A stretch of 64,000 nucleotides of DNA from Paenibacillus sp. FSL R10-2734. Lineage in GTDB: Bacteria > Bacillota > Bacilli > Paenibacillales > Paenibacillaceae. This document shows, one piece after another, positions 26,524 to 36,700 of this stretch. The stretch is from contig NZ_CP150170.1 in NCBI RefSeq assembly GCF_037963865.1, positions 6,200,001 through 6,264,000 of the forward strand, read 5' to 3'. Made by a program: the position numbers and the translations under genes. The notes beneath the pieces are model-generated. The model ran no database searches. It was not told the DNA's origin and saw only the letters and a program-made list of their open reading frames with translations. Position 1 is the stretch's first letter. Each line of letters begins with the position of its first letter.

Positions 26524-29430
26524 TTATATCAGATGATAATCCTTTCCGTATAATATCAGCTCCGACATACCTATTCTGAACCCACCGCCAGCAGTGATGT
26601 CCTTAATCGTTATGCGAACATAATGGATGTTGTCATACGGCTTGGCAAATTTTTCGGGTGTAAAATGCTGTCCGCCGACATAGCGATCGAGGGCCTTTAG
26701 CCATGCTTGACCATCGCTTGATACTTCTAACTCATACGTGTACCAGTTACTGTCCTTCTCCCAGAAAATACGGCTTCCAACAACCGATTGAGGTTTGTTG
26801 AATTTTACGATAATGGATTGAGGAAAAGTTAGTTCCTTTGACAACCAACCTGTTCCTATCGTCGTTATACCATCTCTAAGCTTATCCGTTCCTCTGTCAG
26901 CTTCACTTACTGAAGACGACGTAATGGATTCAATTTTCGCATCTGTTATAATGTCACCTGGTTCAGAAGAACTTGTAACAAGTTTGCCCACTGCAATATT
27001 TTTATAGATTTGTTCAATGGTTTCTAGTTTGTCAACGCCACCAACCCATGGTCGATGCTGTCCATCAGGGACAAACTGACCTTTGTAGGGTACTGTACAT
27101 ACAGTCTTGGTTCCCGCATTCAATCCTTCTGCCACAGCATGAATGTTGATGTTTCCACTGATGTCTGCAGTTCTTACAAATGCAAAACCCATACCACCCT
27201 CAACACTCTGTTCTTCAACACCTATTCTCTCAATATTTTTCCCGACGAGTTCCCCTTTTCCTGTTACAGAAATTTTCATCTTACCCTCGTAGTTCGGTAC
27301 GACAGTTCCATTCTTATCAACGACTTTGAAGTATATAGGTATTAAATCCGAACCATCTGCTACGGGCATGATTCCTCTTTCACGCACTTCAATTTCTATT
27401 CCCGCAGCCTGAACTGGCGTTTTAACTGTGTACATTTTCACGACATTCCCATCTAAAATTGCATCCGCTCTAAGCTCTCCAGCTGCAAATTGATCTAAAG
27501 TAAATGTAAATATGGGGCTACCGCCTTTTTTAGCGATGTTCGGAACAGATTTCAGGGCCTCTTCTCTTGTAATCTCTTTAACCAATTCATGATTCTGATA
27601 GAGCTTCACGCTATCGCAGTTACTGAATACGTTAATATTTAGGCTTGATGTTCGAGAATATGTGCTTGCAATAAACACCATTGGTCCATGAACAGAATCT
27701 CTAGCCGATTGCATGGACTGGAACCAGTAATAATCATATTTTTCGTATCTGTCGATATCTACTGTTCCACTTCCCAATGTCTCAGTTGTTGATCCACGTG
27801 CGTAGTCATTCCAGCTCCATAAGAAATATCCACCTATTCTGTCACATGCATCAAGGCCACCCCAGTCAGAATAACCATCTCCATTTAAATATCTCTGACG
27901 AGTCAAAATCTGAGTCATCATAGCGTCTTCGCCTTCTTTTCTCAGCGCTTTGCTAGATTCTTCAAAATCACCCCATTCACGAGTAAAAAATGGCTTATTG
28001 GGATCAAAATCAGTCCATTTTCTTTGGTCAGACTCCCAATTCGTATCAACAACTTTGTAATTAACATCATAGAAAGATCCCTGAAGTCCGTAGTCTGCTG
28101 CTGTATACATCTGATTGCCAAGATATTCTGCATGAGCAATACCAGTAACCTCTTTTGCCCATTCTTCTGAATAGCCAGTCTCATTAAGAGATGTTTCCCA
28201 TAGAATGATTGATGGTCTATTTCTGTCGCGTCTGATCATTTCACGTGTATCTCTTAATGTTAGATCATAGAACTTTTCACTGTTTGTGAAATTCTGCCAC
28301 CCGGGCTGGCATTCAATAACTAATAAGCCTAATTCATCACATGCATCTAAAAAGGCTAGATCATTGGGATAATGAGTAGCACGAACAGCATTAAATCCAT
28401 TTTCCTTGATTTGCATTGCATCACGATATTGCATTGAGTTAGAGGCTGCATCTCCAATATTCTGATATGCCTGATGGCGGTTTGCTCCGCGTAAAAATAA
28501 TCTTTCCCCATTGATATAGAATCCATCTGCCTTGTACTCTATAGTTCTGATCCCTATCTTTGTTGTAACAGAATCAACTAAAGTTGACCCATTGAAAACT
28601 TCACTTACTAAAGAATAAAGATACGGTGTATCTGGATGCCACAAATTTGGATTTGCTACTGTCAGATCCTGATTAAACTTCTTATCTCCACCTACTGCTA
28701 TACTTGCTGCATCAGCTTCACCCTGTGCAATTGTATTTCCTTCCTTGTCCACAAGCTTAAATACAACCTTCGTATCTGCCAATGTATTATTCTTGTTTAC
28801 GACATGCGTTTTTACATTCACCTTTGCAAAAGTTTGGCTTACTTCTGGATAAGTTACAAAAACTCCACCACTAGCTGTTTTGTCAGCCTGTAATGCATCT
28901 GAAATATGTAAATTATTCGTAATTCTCATCGTCACATCTCGGTAAACACCACCGTAGTAATGGAAATCCAGATTTGCTACTGGCTTTCCTGGCGGACTAT
29001 CTGGACTATCATTGCTAGATACCTTTACGGCTAAAACATTGGTCTCATCAAACTTCACTTTATTTGTAATATCTACAGAAAATCCGACATAACCGCCATT
29101 ACGCGTATAAACTTTTTCCCCATTCAAATAGATTTCACTGTCAATCATTACACCTTCAAAGTCAATATTGATTGTATTTCCTCTGTACATCTCGTCAACC
29201 TTAAAATATCGTCTGTACCAACCTATTCCTTGATATACTACTAGTCCACCATTAGAATGTTTCTTCTCCAGTCTCATGGTGTGTGGAATCGTTATATTGG
29301 CGAATGCCTGATCATCATATTCAATTGTTTCTGCACCTACTAGGTCACCTCTGTAGAATCCCCAGTCGTTATTAAAATTCAAAACTGTTCTACCATTTGT
29401 ATTCACAGTTGTCTGAGCTAGTCGCATCAT
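26524..29430 (-). CDS. GH2 glycosidase with C-terminal discoidin domain
   Basis: 968 residues from the ATG at 29430 (GAGGTG just upstream; GTG 29436 and ATG 29427 are alternatives). GH2 sandwich about 15-180, Ig-like about 185-295, TIM barrel about 300-600 with acid/base Glu417 in SLNETGYSE and nucleophile Glu485 in FTREWGDFEE, further Ig-like domains to about 800, and an F5/8-type C (discoidin, CBM32-like) domain about 825-968. It lacks a signal peptide although discoidin domains usually occur in exported enzymes. Beta-galactosidase is the likeliest activity. It sits between the HAD and GH35 genes in one operon. Confidence 0.88.
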   Translation of the reverse strand: MMRLAQTTVNTNGRTVLNFNNDWGFYRGDLVGAETIEYDDQAFANITIPHTMRLEKKHSNGGLVVYQGIGWYRRYFKVDEMYRGNTINIDFEGVMIDSEIYLNGEKVYTRNGGYVGFSVDITNKVKFDETNVLAVKVSSNDSPDSPPGKPVANLDFHYYGGVYRDVTMRITNNLHISDALQADKTASGGVFVTYPEVSQTFAKVNVKTHVVNKNNTLADTKVVFKLVDKEGNTIAQGEADAASIAVGGDKKFNQDLTVANPNLWHPDTPYLYSLVSEVFNGSTLVDSVTTKIGIRTIEYKADGFYINGERLFLRGANRHQAYQNIGDAASNSMQYRDAMQIKENGFNAVRATHYPNDLAFLDACDELGLLVIECQPGWQNFTNSEKFYDLTLRDTREMIRRDRNRPSIILWETSLNETGYSEEWAKEVTGIAHAEYLGNQMYTAADYGLQGSFYDVNYKVVDTNWESDQRKWTDFDPNKPFFTREWGDFEESSKALRKEGEDAMMTQILTRQRYLNGDGYSDWGGLDACDRIGGYFLWSWNDYARGSTTETLGSGTVDIDRYEKYDYYWFQSMQSARDSVHGPMVFIASTYSRTSSLNINVFSNCDSVKLYQNHELVKEITREEALKSVPNIAKKGGSPIFTFTLDQFAAGELRADAILDGNVVKMYTVKTPVQAAGIEIEVRERGIMPVADGSDLIPIYFKVVDKNGTVVPNYEGKMKISVTGKGELVGKNIERIGVEEQSVEGGMGFAFVRTADISGNINIHAVAEGLNAGTKTVCTVPYKGQFVPDGQHRPWVGGVDKLETIEQIYKNIAVGKLVTSSSEPGDIITDAKIESITSSSVSEADRGTDKLRDGITTIGTGWLSKELTFPQSIIVKFNKPQSVVGSRIFWEKDSNWYTYELEVSSDGQAWLKALDRYVGGQHFTPEKFAKPYDNIHYVRITIKDITAGGGFRIGMSELILYGKDYHLI

Positions 29431-29467
29431 TAACACCTCAAAAAAATTTAATATTAGCTTCTTGAAA

Positions 29468-30442
29468 TTAAGATAAAATTAAAGGTAGTGCATCGCAAAG
29501 ATTATCATATTCTTTTAAGCACAAGGACTGCACTCCGCTCTTACTGATATTTCCTCCATTGATTCCAATAGCTGAGAAACCAGCCAGCCTGATCGATACA
29601 ACCCCAGCTGATGAATCTTCAAATCCCAATACATGTCCCTTGTCTTCTTCCGTTAGCCCAAGTCCAACTCTTGCCGTCTCAGAATATAGCCATGGATGCG
29701 GCTTCGGTGCTAACTCCCCCATGGTTCCAACCTGTCCCTTCACCAAGGCTTGCCCTGCCGTAATGATCGCATCATAAAAATCTAACGGATCTCCCATCCC
29801 CAACGTTTTGAAGGCGGATATGATCTCAGGCATTGCTTTATTATATAAACCTGAGGTTACTAGACCTATTTTTATATTTTTGGACTTCAACTCGTATAAG
29901 AAATCTTTAAGTCCTGGAGCAGGTGTAAATGCACCTGTCTTTCCCCTACCATGCAATATCTCATTCATTTCATATTCTGTTATTGAAAAGTAATGTTTTC
30001 TTGCCTCTTCTACTGTCTGATTAGGACAATATTTATCAATGCAGTATTGCAAATGCTCGGATACAGAATGCCCCGAAACTTGCGGTTCATCACTAACATC
30101 TAATGTAAATTTAGTATTTTTGGTAAGTTTCGATACAGTCTGTTCGATAATCCACATCCAAAAGCTTTCACTATGCACGCTTGTACCGTCTAAGTCCATC
30201 AGTATTGCCTTTGCTTTTCCTTCATACTTTGGATTGCTTACAGGATATATAGCTGGGTAACCCATTGCAGATTTCACATAACATAAAGTTTTATTATCAA
30301 ACAAAATAAATTCTACTTTCTTATCAATAGGAGTTAATATTTCTTGAACTCCGTCTTTTCCAAGTTGAAATAATCCATCTCCGCCTGTTTCCAGAGTGGT
30401 ATACCCCAACAATTCATCTTTCAGATTATATGTTTGCCGCAT
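29468..30442 (-). CDS. HAD-superfamily sugar-phosphate phosphatase or beta-phosphoglucomutase-like
   Basis: 324 residues. A HAD core starts at about 78 with catalytic motif I MDLDGTSVHSE (Asp83 nucleophile, Asp85), a helical cap about 95-160, motif II LVTSG, and motif IV GFEDSSAG. Preceded by an unusual 75-residue N-terminal extension (ending around YPAIYPVSNP) that I do not recognise. Family members dephosphorylate or isomerise sugar phosphates. It lies 13 nt downstream of the GH38 gene and 37 nt upstream of GH2, so it is part of the same glycan operon and may act on a phosphorylated monosaccharide made from it. Confidence 0.85.
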   Translation of the reverse strand: MRQTYNLKDELLGYTTLETGGDGLFQLGKDGVQEILTPIDKKVEFILFDNKTLCYVKSAMGYPAIYPVSNPKYEGKAKAILMDLDGTSVHSESFWMWIIEQTVSKLTKNTKFTLDVSDEPQVSGHSVSEHLQYCIDKYCPNQTVEEARKHYFSITEYEMNEILHGRGKTGAFTPAPGLKDFLYELKSKNIKIGLVTSGLYNKAMPEIISAFKTLGMGDPLDFYDAIITAGQALVKGQVGTMGELAPKPHPWLYSETARVGLGLTEEDKGHVLGFEDSSAGVVSIRLAGFSAIGINGGNISKSGVQSLCLKEYDNLCDALPLILS

Positions 30443-30455
30443 TTTAATTTCCTTT

Positions 30456-33317
30456 CTATTGATCAGTTTTTAGATCTAACTTCAGAGTTACGATCTTATT
30501 AGGCTTGATCTTAAGTTCGACAGTGTTATCGATCATCATTAAGTTTGAAGCAGCTTCTTCTTCCTCATTCAGATTCATCATGCACACGTTCTGTACAGCA
30601 CATCCAAAAATAATACTTCCACTTTGCTCAGTAGGATATGGGTTAAATAAACGTACAATAATGCTGTTGCTATCCTCAGCCTTTTTGATACAGGATACAC
30701 TTAACTTACCTGTTACTTGATAGAAGCTATGTTTAGGCGGCAGTGTTCCTTCTGATTTCTCAACTATCATCGCTGGAACACATGTCTGTACAGGCTTTAA
30801 TGGAATATTGAAGCAATCCGCAATTTCACTTAGATCACTATTTTCCCAACTTGAATTCATTGGGCAGATCGCATAGCTGTAAACCAGCTTTTGCTGCAAT
30901 TGTCCACCCTCTTGATTCGGGAATACCCCTGCACTTCTCCATTCCGTACAAATAATATTTTTCACAGCTCTAAACAGAGTCATGGACAGCGTTCCATCTC
31001 CACCATCTTTATGTTCACAATCCGGCGATACACTGTATTCTCCTAAGCAATCAGTAACAATTCCAAAGCCCTTATGATCATCTGCTATGCTCACAAAGTT
31101 CTGCAACGGTTGAGTTAGTAATTCATTATAATAGTGACCTCTGTCATCCTTAAGCGGTGTAGCATCTCTGTTGTCTACTGTAAAATGCCCTTGCGCATCA
31201 ACAGATCTCGCTCGGATTCCTGTATCAAACAGAACACTCATACGATGGTCTTTACAGTTATTATCGATCTCAACCTTAACTTCTACATTTTTAGCATCTT
31301 TCTTTAATGTATAATAAGTCGTTATGGACAAATGCTCTGTTAGTTCAGAACGCTCACTCTTGCCTCTTACATAGTTGTCCGGACGATAGGCATATTTAGG
31401 TAATTCCATGGTAAGCTTAACCCCAATAGTAGCTGCAAGATTGCCGTTCTCCATTAAGAAAATGCTAGCATTACAGCCTTTGCTGTTATATGTCTTATTA
31501 TGATATGGAGGATAGTACATCCAATAATCTCCTACATCTCCCGTACTTTCAAAGTAGTTGAGATTATCGAAGCAGTTTCCATTTTCTTTATCCAGAATGG
31601 ATATGGTTCCGTTCGAATTCACTTCAACCTTGATAAATTCATTTTGCATACATGTAGATGATGTAGCTATTTCTTTCCCATCCGTTGTTCTGGTCTTCGC
31701 CCAAAATTCTGATTTTCGGTTAAATTCTACTTTATTGCACAATTTATAAACCTTATAGCCGCCGGCTGGTATTTCTCCAGTCCCAAATACTACACAATGA
31801 CGGTCAGAGTAATAAGGAAACGGTCTCTCCTGAAGATGGACAACTGGCGATGTTACCTCTGTTCTCGATATATGCTGTATTTCACATACATTTCCATCAC
31901 TATCAACAAGATCAAACTCCCATATATTTTGAGCTTGTGGGGTATCAATATAGGCCTTTACCATTTCATTTCTTGGCTTTGCATATGAATTGAACACCAC
32001 GAGTACAATATCTTTGCTGTTATATTGTGACAGATCGATATGTCTGATCAGATCCTGACAGTTTTTATTGGATATCGCATTCGATATTTCCAAAGCTTGA
32101 TTTAATCGATAGAGTACATCATTGACCGTTTTATCCTGGGTTACTCCATTGATGGAGTCATGCGCATGGGATAATAACATGTAATCTAATGCTAATTGCA
32201 AGAATGTCTCATCATACTTGCCGCCTACCATCATATTGGCTACGGATAAAGGCTCCGCTTGATTAAACAAGGTGTTTTGAACCTTTTTATTCAGTGTTTT
32301 GATATGTGGTCTTGTCATTAGAGCATTTCCAGACAACGAGGTTGTTGGACCATCTCTCATTTCACCATGAATCTCAATCAACTCATCCAAGTTGAGCTTT
32401 TCCTTGAGAATTTCCACATATTCTCCTAATGAGGAGCTCTTAAACTCGATATCATCAAATTGTTCATTGATTGCCTGTATCAGATTCATTAATTGAGGCT
32501 GACCAGTCGTTGAATCCGTACCATCCATCATGGCTCTGTCATCCGGCATCCGTGTGTCTTCCATACCATTCCATGCTCTGGTAACGGCTTCTTTAATAAC
32601 TTCTGGGTGTATTTTTTCTGTATCCTCAATCTTGAAATAGTCTTGTATATAGTTCTCGCTATCCGCCTGATGATAGACTTGACCATAATTGCCCATGTCA
32701 AAATTGTAGTTATCCGACTTGTAAGCTACACCATTCATAATATGGATATAGGCATTCATAAAAAAGTTGGCTCTTGCATCTTCTCCTAATCTTGTAGCAT
32801 AGACACTTGTACCATCCTTACCTGTCCACTTGAACTCACAGTGTGGAGCTCGTTTCTTGTCTACATTTTTGGATACGATAACTGTATCTATTCCAAAGCC
32901 CTTATAGATCTGTGGAAGCTGTGATGGCTGTCCCCATCCGAAGGACTCATAGCCGATATCCAAACAATTTCCGAGTTTGTTGGCCTCTCTTCTTCCTTTC
33001 AAGAGATTACGTACGATAGACTCACCGCTAATCGGATAGAGGTCCGGCAAGGTATACCATGGACCAACATCGATTCTTCCATCCTTGATAAATTGAACAA
33101 GCTTATCTCTGGTGTCTGGCCTTACCTGTAAGTAGTCCAAAATCGGAATAACTTGTCCGTCCAGAAGAAAGTTTTTGTAATCCGGGTTATTCTCTAAGGT
33201 CTCAATTAATTCGTCCATTAGCTTTACAAGGTATAATCTATTTTCCCATATAGGGTAACGCCATTCTCTATCCCAGTGTGTATGGGGGATGATATATCCT
33301 GTCTTTGTTTTGTTCAT
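30456..33317 (-). CDS. GH38 alpha-mannosidase-family enzyme
   Basis: 953 residues, cytoplasmic, first gene of the operon. Start ATG 33317 with GGAAGGGAT upstream. GH38 N-terminal domain begins with the zinc motif HTHWDREW (His14, Asp16); the second zinc His is in HAHDSINGVTQD. The region IGYESFGWGQPSQLPQIY corresponds to the nucleophile segment, normally Asp-x-Phe-Gly, but here Glu124 stands in the Asp place. The middle and C-terminal GH38 domains follow to about 950. Expected activity is hydrolysis of alpha-mannosides with retention, but the substitution leaves the catalytic mechanism open. A 49-nt element shared with the GH29 gene lies 56 nt upstream. Confidence 0.85.
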   Translation of the reverse strand: MNKTKTGYIIPHTHWDREWRYPIWENRLYLVKLMDELIETLENNPDYKNFLLDGQVIPILDYLQVRPDTRDKLVQFIKDGRIDVGPWYTLPDLYPISGESIVRNLLKGRREANKLGNCLDIGYESFGWGQPSQLPQIYKGFGIDTVIVSKNVDKKRAPHCEFKWTGKDGTSVYATRLGEDARANFFMNAYIHIMNGVAYKSDNYNFDMGNYGQVYHQADSENYIQDYFKIEDTEKIHPEVIKEAVTRAWNGMEDTRMPDDRAMMDGTDSTTGQPQLMNLIQAINEQFDDIEFKSSSLGEYVEILKEKLNLDELIEIHGEMRDGPTTSLSGNALMTRPHIKTLNKKVQNTLFNQAEPLSVANMMVGGKYDETFLQLALDYMLLSHAHDSINGVTQDKTVNDVLYRLNQALEISNAISNKNCQDLIRHIDLSQYNSKDIVLVVFNSYAKPRNEMVKAYIDTPQAQNIWEFDLVDSDGNVCEIQHISRTEVTSPVVHLQERPFPYYSDRHCVVFGTGEIPAGGYKVYKLCNKVEFNRKSEFWAKTRTTDGKEIATSSTCMQNEFIKVEVNSNGTISILDKENGNCFDNLNYFESTGDVGDYWMYYPPYHNKTYNSKGCNASIFLMENGNLAATIGVKLTMELPKYAYRPDNYVRGKSERSELTEHLSITTYYTLKKDAKNVEVKVEIDNNCKDHRMSVLFDTGIRARSVDAQGHFTVDNRDATPLKDDRGHYYNELLTQPLQNFVSIADDHKGFGIVTDCLGEYSVSPDCEHKDGGDGTLSMTLFRAVKNIICTEWRSAGVFPNQEGGQLQQKLVYSYAICPMNSSWENSDLSEIADCFNIPLKPVQTCVPAMIVEKSEGTLPPKHSFYQVTGKLSVSCIKKAEDSNSIIVRLFNPYPTEQSGSIIFGCAVQNVCMMNLNEEEEAASNLMMIDNTVELKIKPNKIVTLKLDLKTDQ

Positions 33318-33372
33318 GGTTTCTATCCCTTCCTTTGTGAACTTTATCCTAAGTTACGTGCATTGTAGCCTT

Positions 33373-33421
33373 GCTGATCGCAAATCAGCAATCTCAAAAA
33401 CTAAACTATTTGATGTTTTTT
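33373..33421 (-). promoter_or_regulatory. 49-nt upstream element (copy C)
   Basis: Ungapped match to 40672-40720: 36 of 49 overall and 24 of the first 30 positions, including TCGCAAA and TCAAAAACT. It contains an inverted repeat TTGCTGAT / AATCAGCAA (33371-33391). Upstream of the GH38 operon here and of the giant GH29 gene at the other copy, same orientation. The AraC-type regulator at 40909-43275 is a candidate binder. The rest of 33318-33765 holds only hairpins. Confidence 0.6.
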
Positions 33422-33523
33422 GCCTTTTGTACAACTTTAATTTTTGTGCTGTAACTCATATTTTTAATAATTTCTCTAAAAATACTCTCTCTTTTGTAGA
33501 AATCTCCACAGGTTAAAATGTAA

Positions 33524-33555
33524 ACAGCCCCGTTTCCATTAGGAAAAAGGGCTGT
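33524..33555 (-). terminator. Hairpin in the gap after the GH29 gene
   Basis: Stem ACAGCCC / GGGCTGT with a purine/pyrimidine extension, followed on the minus strand by TTTACATTTT. About 210 nt downstream of the GH29 stop; probably a second terminator. Confidence 0.5.
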
Positions 33556-33682
33556 ACTTACAATTATGTGATATGAATTAATAAATCTGATTCTTCATTC
33601 GCACCGTTTATTTAGTCATTGATCATAGACCAAACCATTCTCTCTATCTATGTTATACAGGAAAAACCCTGCCCAAATTAAC

Positions 33683-33734
33683 AATCTAACCTGTGAATCA
33701 TGACCTAAATATGCCACGTCCCACAGGTTAGATT
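33683..33734 (-). terminator. Long-stem hairpin directly downstream of the GH29 gene
   Basis: Perfect 13-bp stem AATCTAACCTGTG / CACAGGTTAGATT with a 26-nt loop, 32 nt after the stop at 33766. The T-run is weak (GTTAATTTG), so it may act together with the hairpin at 33524. Confidence 0.5.
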
Positions 33735-33765
33735 AATGAATCTTATTTTCACTCTAAATCATAGC

Positions 33766-36700
33766 TTATTTCATATTGCTCAGCATAGCTAATATCAAAG
33801 TAACTGCTTCTGCTCTGGTTGAAGAAGCATTAGGATTAAATTTTCCATCTCCATTCCCTTTAATTAAGCCTGCTTCTGCAGCTGTTGCCACATATGGTTT
33901 TGCCCATACTGGAGCTTGATCTGCATCATCAAACGCTAGTGTTGCATTTGGATTTACTTCAAGACCCAGAGCACGAATAACAATAACGACTAATTCGCTT
34001 CTAGTTATTTCTTTATTTGCACGGAATGTACCATCTTCGTATCCAGAAATGAAACCAACTTTTACAAGTGCTTGTATGAAAGGCTGAGCCCATACTGGTG
34101 TGTTACTTTGATCAGTAAAACTAAACTCAGAATCAACAGAATCCAATTTCAGTGCTCTAGCTAACATGGTTGCAAATTCACCACGTGTTATAGTACCATT
34201 CGGTCTGAAAGTTCCATCTTCGTAACCTCTTACAAAACCAAGTTTAACTGATTTTTCAATAGAAACCTTAGCCCAGTGTTCCGCAATATCAGACAGATCT
34301 ACTTTAGGAGTTTCTGGCTCCGTTGGTTTTACTGGTTCTGTTGGTTCAATTGGCTTAGGCGTTGGCGTTGGTGTTGGATTTGGTGTTGGATTTGGTGTTG
34401 GATTTGGTGTTGGATCTGGTCTTGATGCTGATGCCTTCACCGATATACTAATCTGAGTCGTCAATGGTAAACCATTCGGATTCGCTAAACCCTCTGGTAA
34501 GGTAACAGTTCCATCTACTGTGAAGGTTTGCGCATTAATGCTAGATGGATTATAACTTGAAGCATCTACATTCCATGCTACATTCGCATTTACATTTTCT
34601 TCATAAGTAACTAATTCTACTGTTGAAGGCAATCCAAGAGCTGCTGCTGTCTTCGCTGTTCCGTTAGCTACACCTGTAATTGCTGCGGGTGGTGTAATGC
34701 TTTGAAGCGTCTTATCCTGAACCGCTACAGCATCTACAGTAACACTAATGCTTGTCTTCAGGTCTACGTTATTGGGATTTCCCACACCTTCAGGCAGTGT
34801 TACATTTCCATCTACTGTGAAGGTCTGGGCTGTCTTGAACGACGGATCATAGCTTGATGCATCTACTTCCCATGTCACACTTCCATTCACTATGCCCCCA
34901 TAAGTAGCCAGTGTTACGGTAACTGGCAATCCAAGCGCTTCTGCTGTCTTGGCTGCTCCGTTAGCTAGTCCTGTGATTGGTGTTGGTGTTGTTATGCTCA
35001 CAAGCGTTTTGCCCTGATCTGTCTCAGCATTTACTGTAACACTGATTTTTGTCGTCAAGGCTATGTTGTTCGGATTGTTCACCCCTTCCGGCAAGGTTAC
35101 GGTTCCATCAACAGTGAAAGTCTGTTCTGCCTTAACAACTGCATCATAGCTTGAAGCCTCGACATTCCATGTCACATTGGCATTCATGCTTTCTGCATCC
35201 GTTACTAGTTCTACTGTTGAAGGTAATCCGAGGGCAGCTGACGTCTTCGCTGTTCCGTTGGCCAACCCCGTGATTGCTGCGGGTGGTGTGATGCTCATAA
35301 GCGTCGTCTGACTGTGGACTTTGTAGGTTGCTTTTGCCATAACTGGGGTTCCTCCTACAGATCCCTTTACGGTAAACACACCCTCTTTAGCTACCATGTC
35401 TGGGGTAATATCATCCCAATCAACGTCCACCAGCCCTGTCGTTCCGTCGTTATATACGGCCTCAACCTTCTCTGGAAGTGTCGGGATTTGACCCAGCTCA
35501 GTATCGATTACAGGAACGGTTTTGTAATCCATGATTTCCTTTACAAATTCTTTCACGTCGAAGACATTAATCTCTGCAGCCGATGCAAACCCACTGTTGC
35601 CTGCCGTTGCTTCGAGCTTGACATACGATGCTTCTGTCGGATTAAAAGTTGCGACTTTCTCTTTACTGTCGTTTGCCCAACTTCCGCTTGCAACCTTGGC
35701 AAACTCCACTCCATCCGTACTTACATATACGTTATAGCTTGTAATAATTCCATTGGTGCCGCCTGATTGCCTTGGCAAATAGGCGATTGAATCAATATTG
35801 TAGGTTCCTCCAAGGTTTAAAGTAATCGATTGGGGGAGTTCGTCGGATCCATTCCACTTTGTATGCCAGATCGTATCTGGGTTTCCGTCAATCGTCATGG
35901 CAGCAGAGTTGTTTGTGCCAGGATTCATTTCCTGGCTCGTCGCCGTTGCCGTCATTTGTGACTGAGGGATAATATTCCTAACTGCAGCAATTGTCATAGG
36001 ACGACTTTCAACGGTTACCCCGTCTAAAGTAACCTTTACAGCAACAGTCGCATTAAATCCACGACCAATATCGCCTTTCACTATGATCGTATTGCTGCCC
36101 TCAACAACCGACAGCCTTTGATCACTAAATTGATATTCTACAGTAGCCCTTGATAAATCGGCTGTTTCACCTGTACTTAACAAGCCTTCAATTGCAGCAA
36201 CGATAGGTTGGTTTGGTTTAATCTCCGTTTTATTAAGAGTAACGTTAATTTTATTTAAATAAGAGCCCATATAGATTTTCCCTGACTCATCAACAAATAG
36301 ATAAGTAACTTCTTCAATAGAACGTCCGCCTATTGTTGCTCTTATGCGAATCTTTGCCATACCTTTTGAAACAGCGGTCAGCAGGTTTGAATCGCCTACC
36401 GTAATCACACCCTGGTTTTCACTTGTTACCGTGATCACCGCATCTTTCATATCAATCGGTGCACCCGCACCCGTAAAAGCCTTAATGTCATATTTGCCTG
36501 TAGTCGCATCAATCGGCTTATACTCGTATTCGAAGCGATCAAATAAATCCGACTTATCTATCCCGTTAATGGCTACTTCAAGCAAATCAATCGTTGACCC
36601 GTTCGAACCGCCATCAAATAGTAATTTAACGTATTGTGCTTCCGCGTTTACTGCGTATTGGTCATAGAATCCAAAATTAGCAGTACCAGTCGGACCGTTA

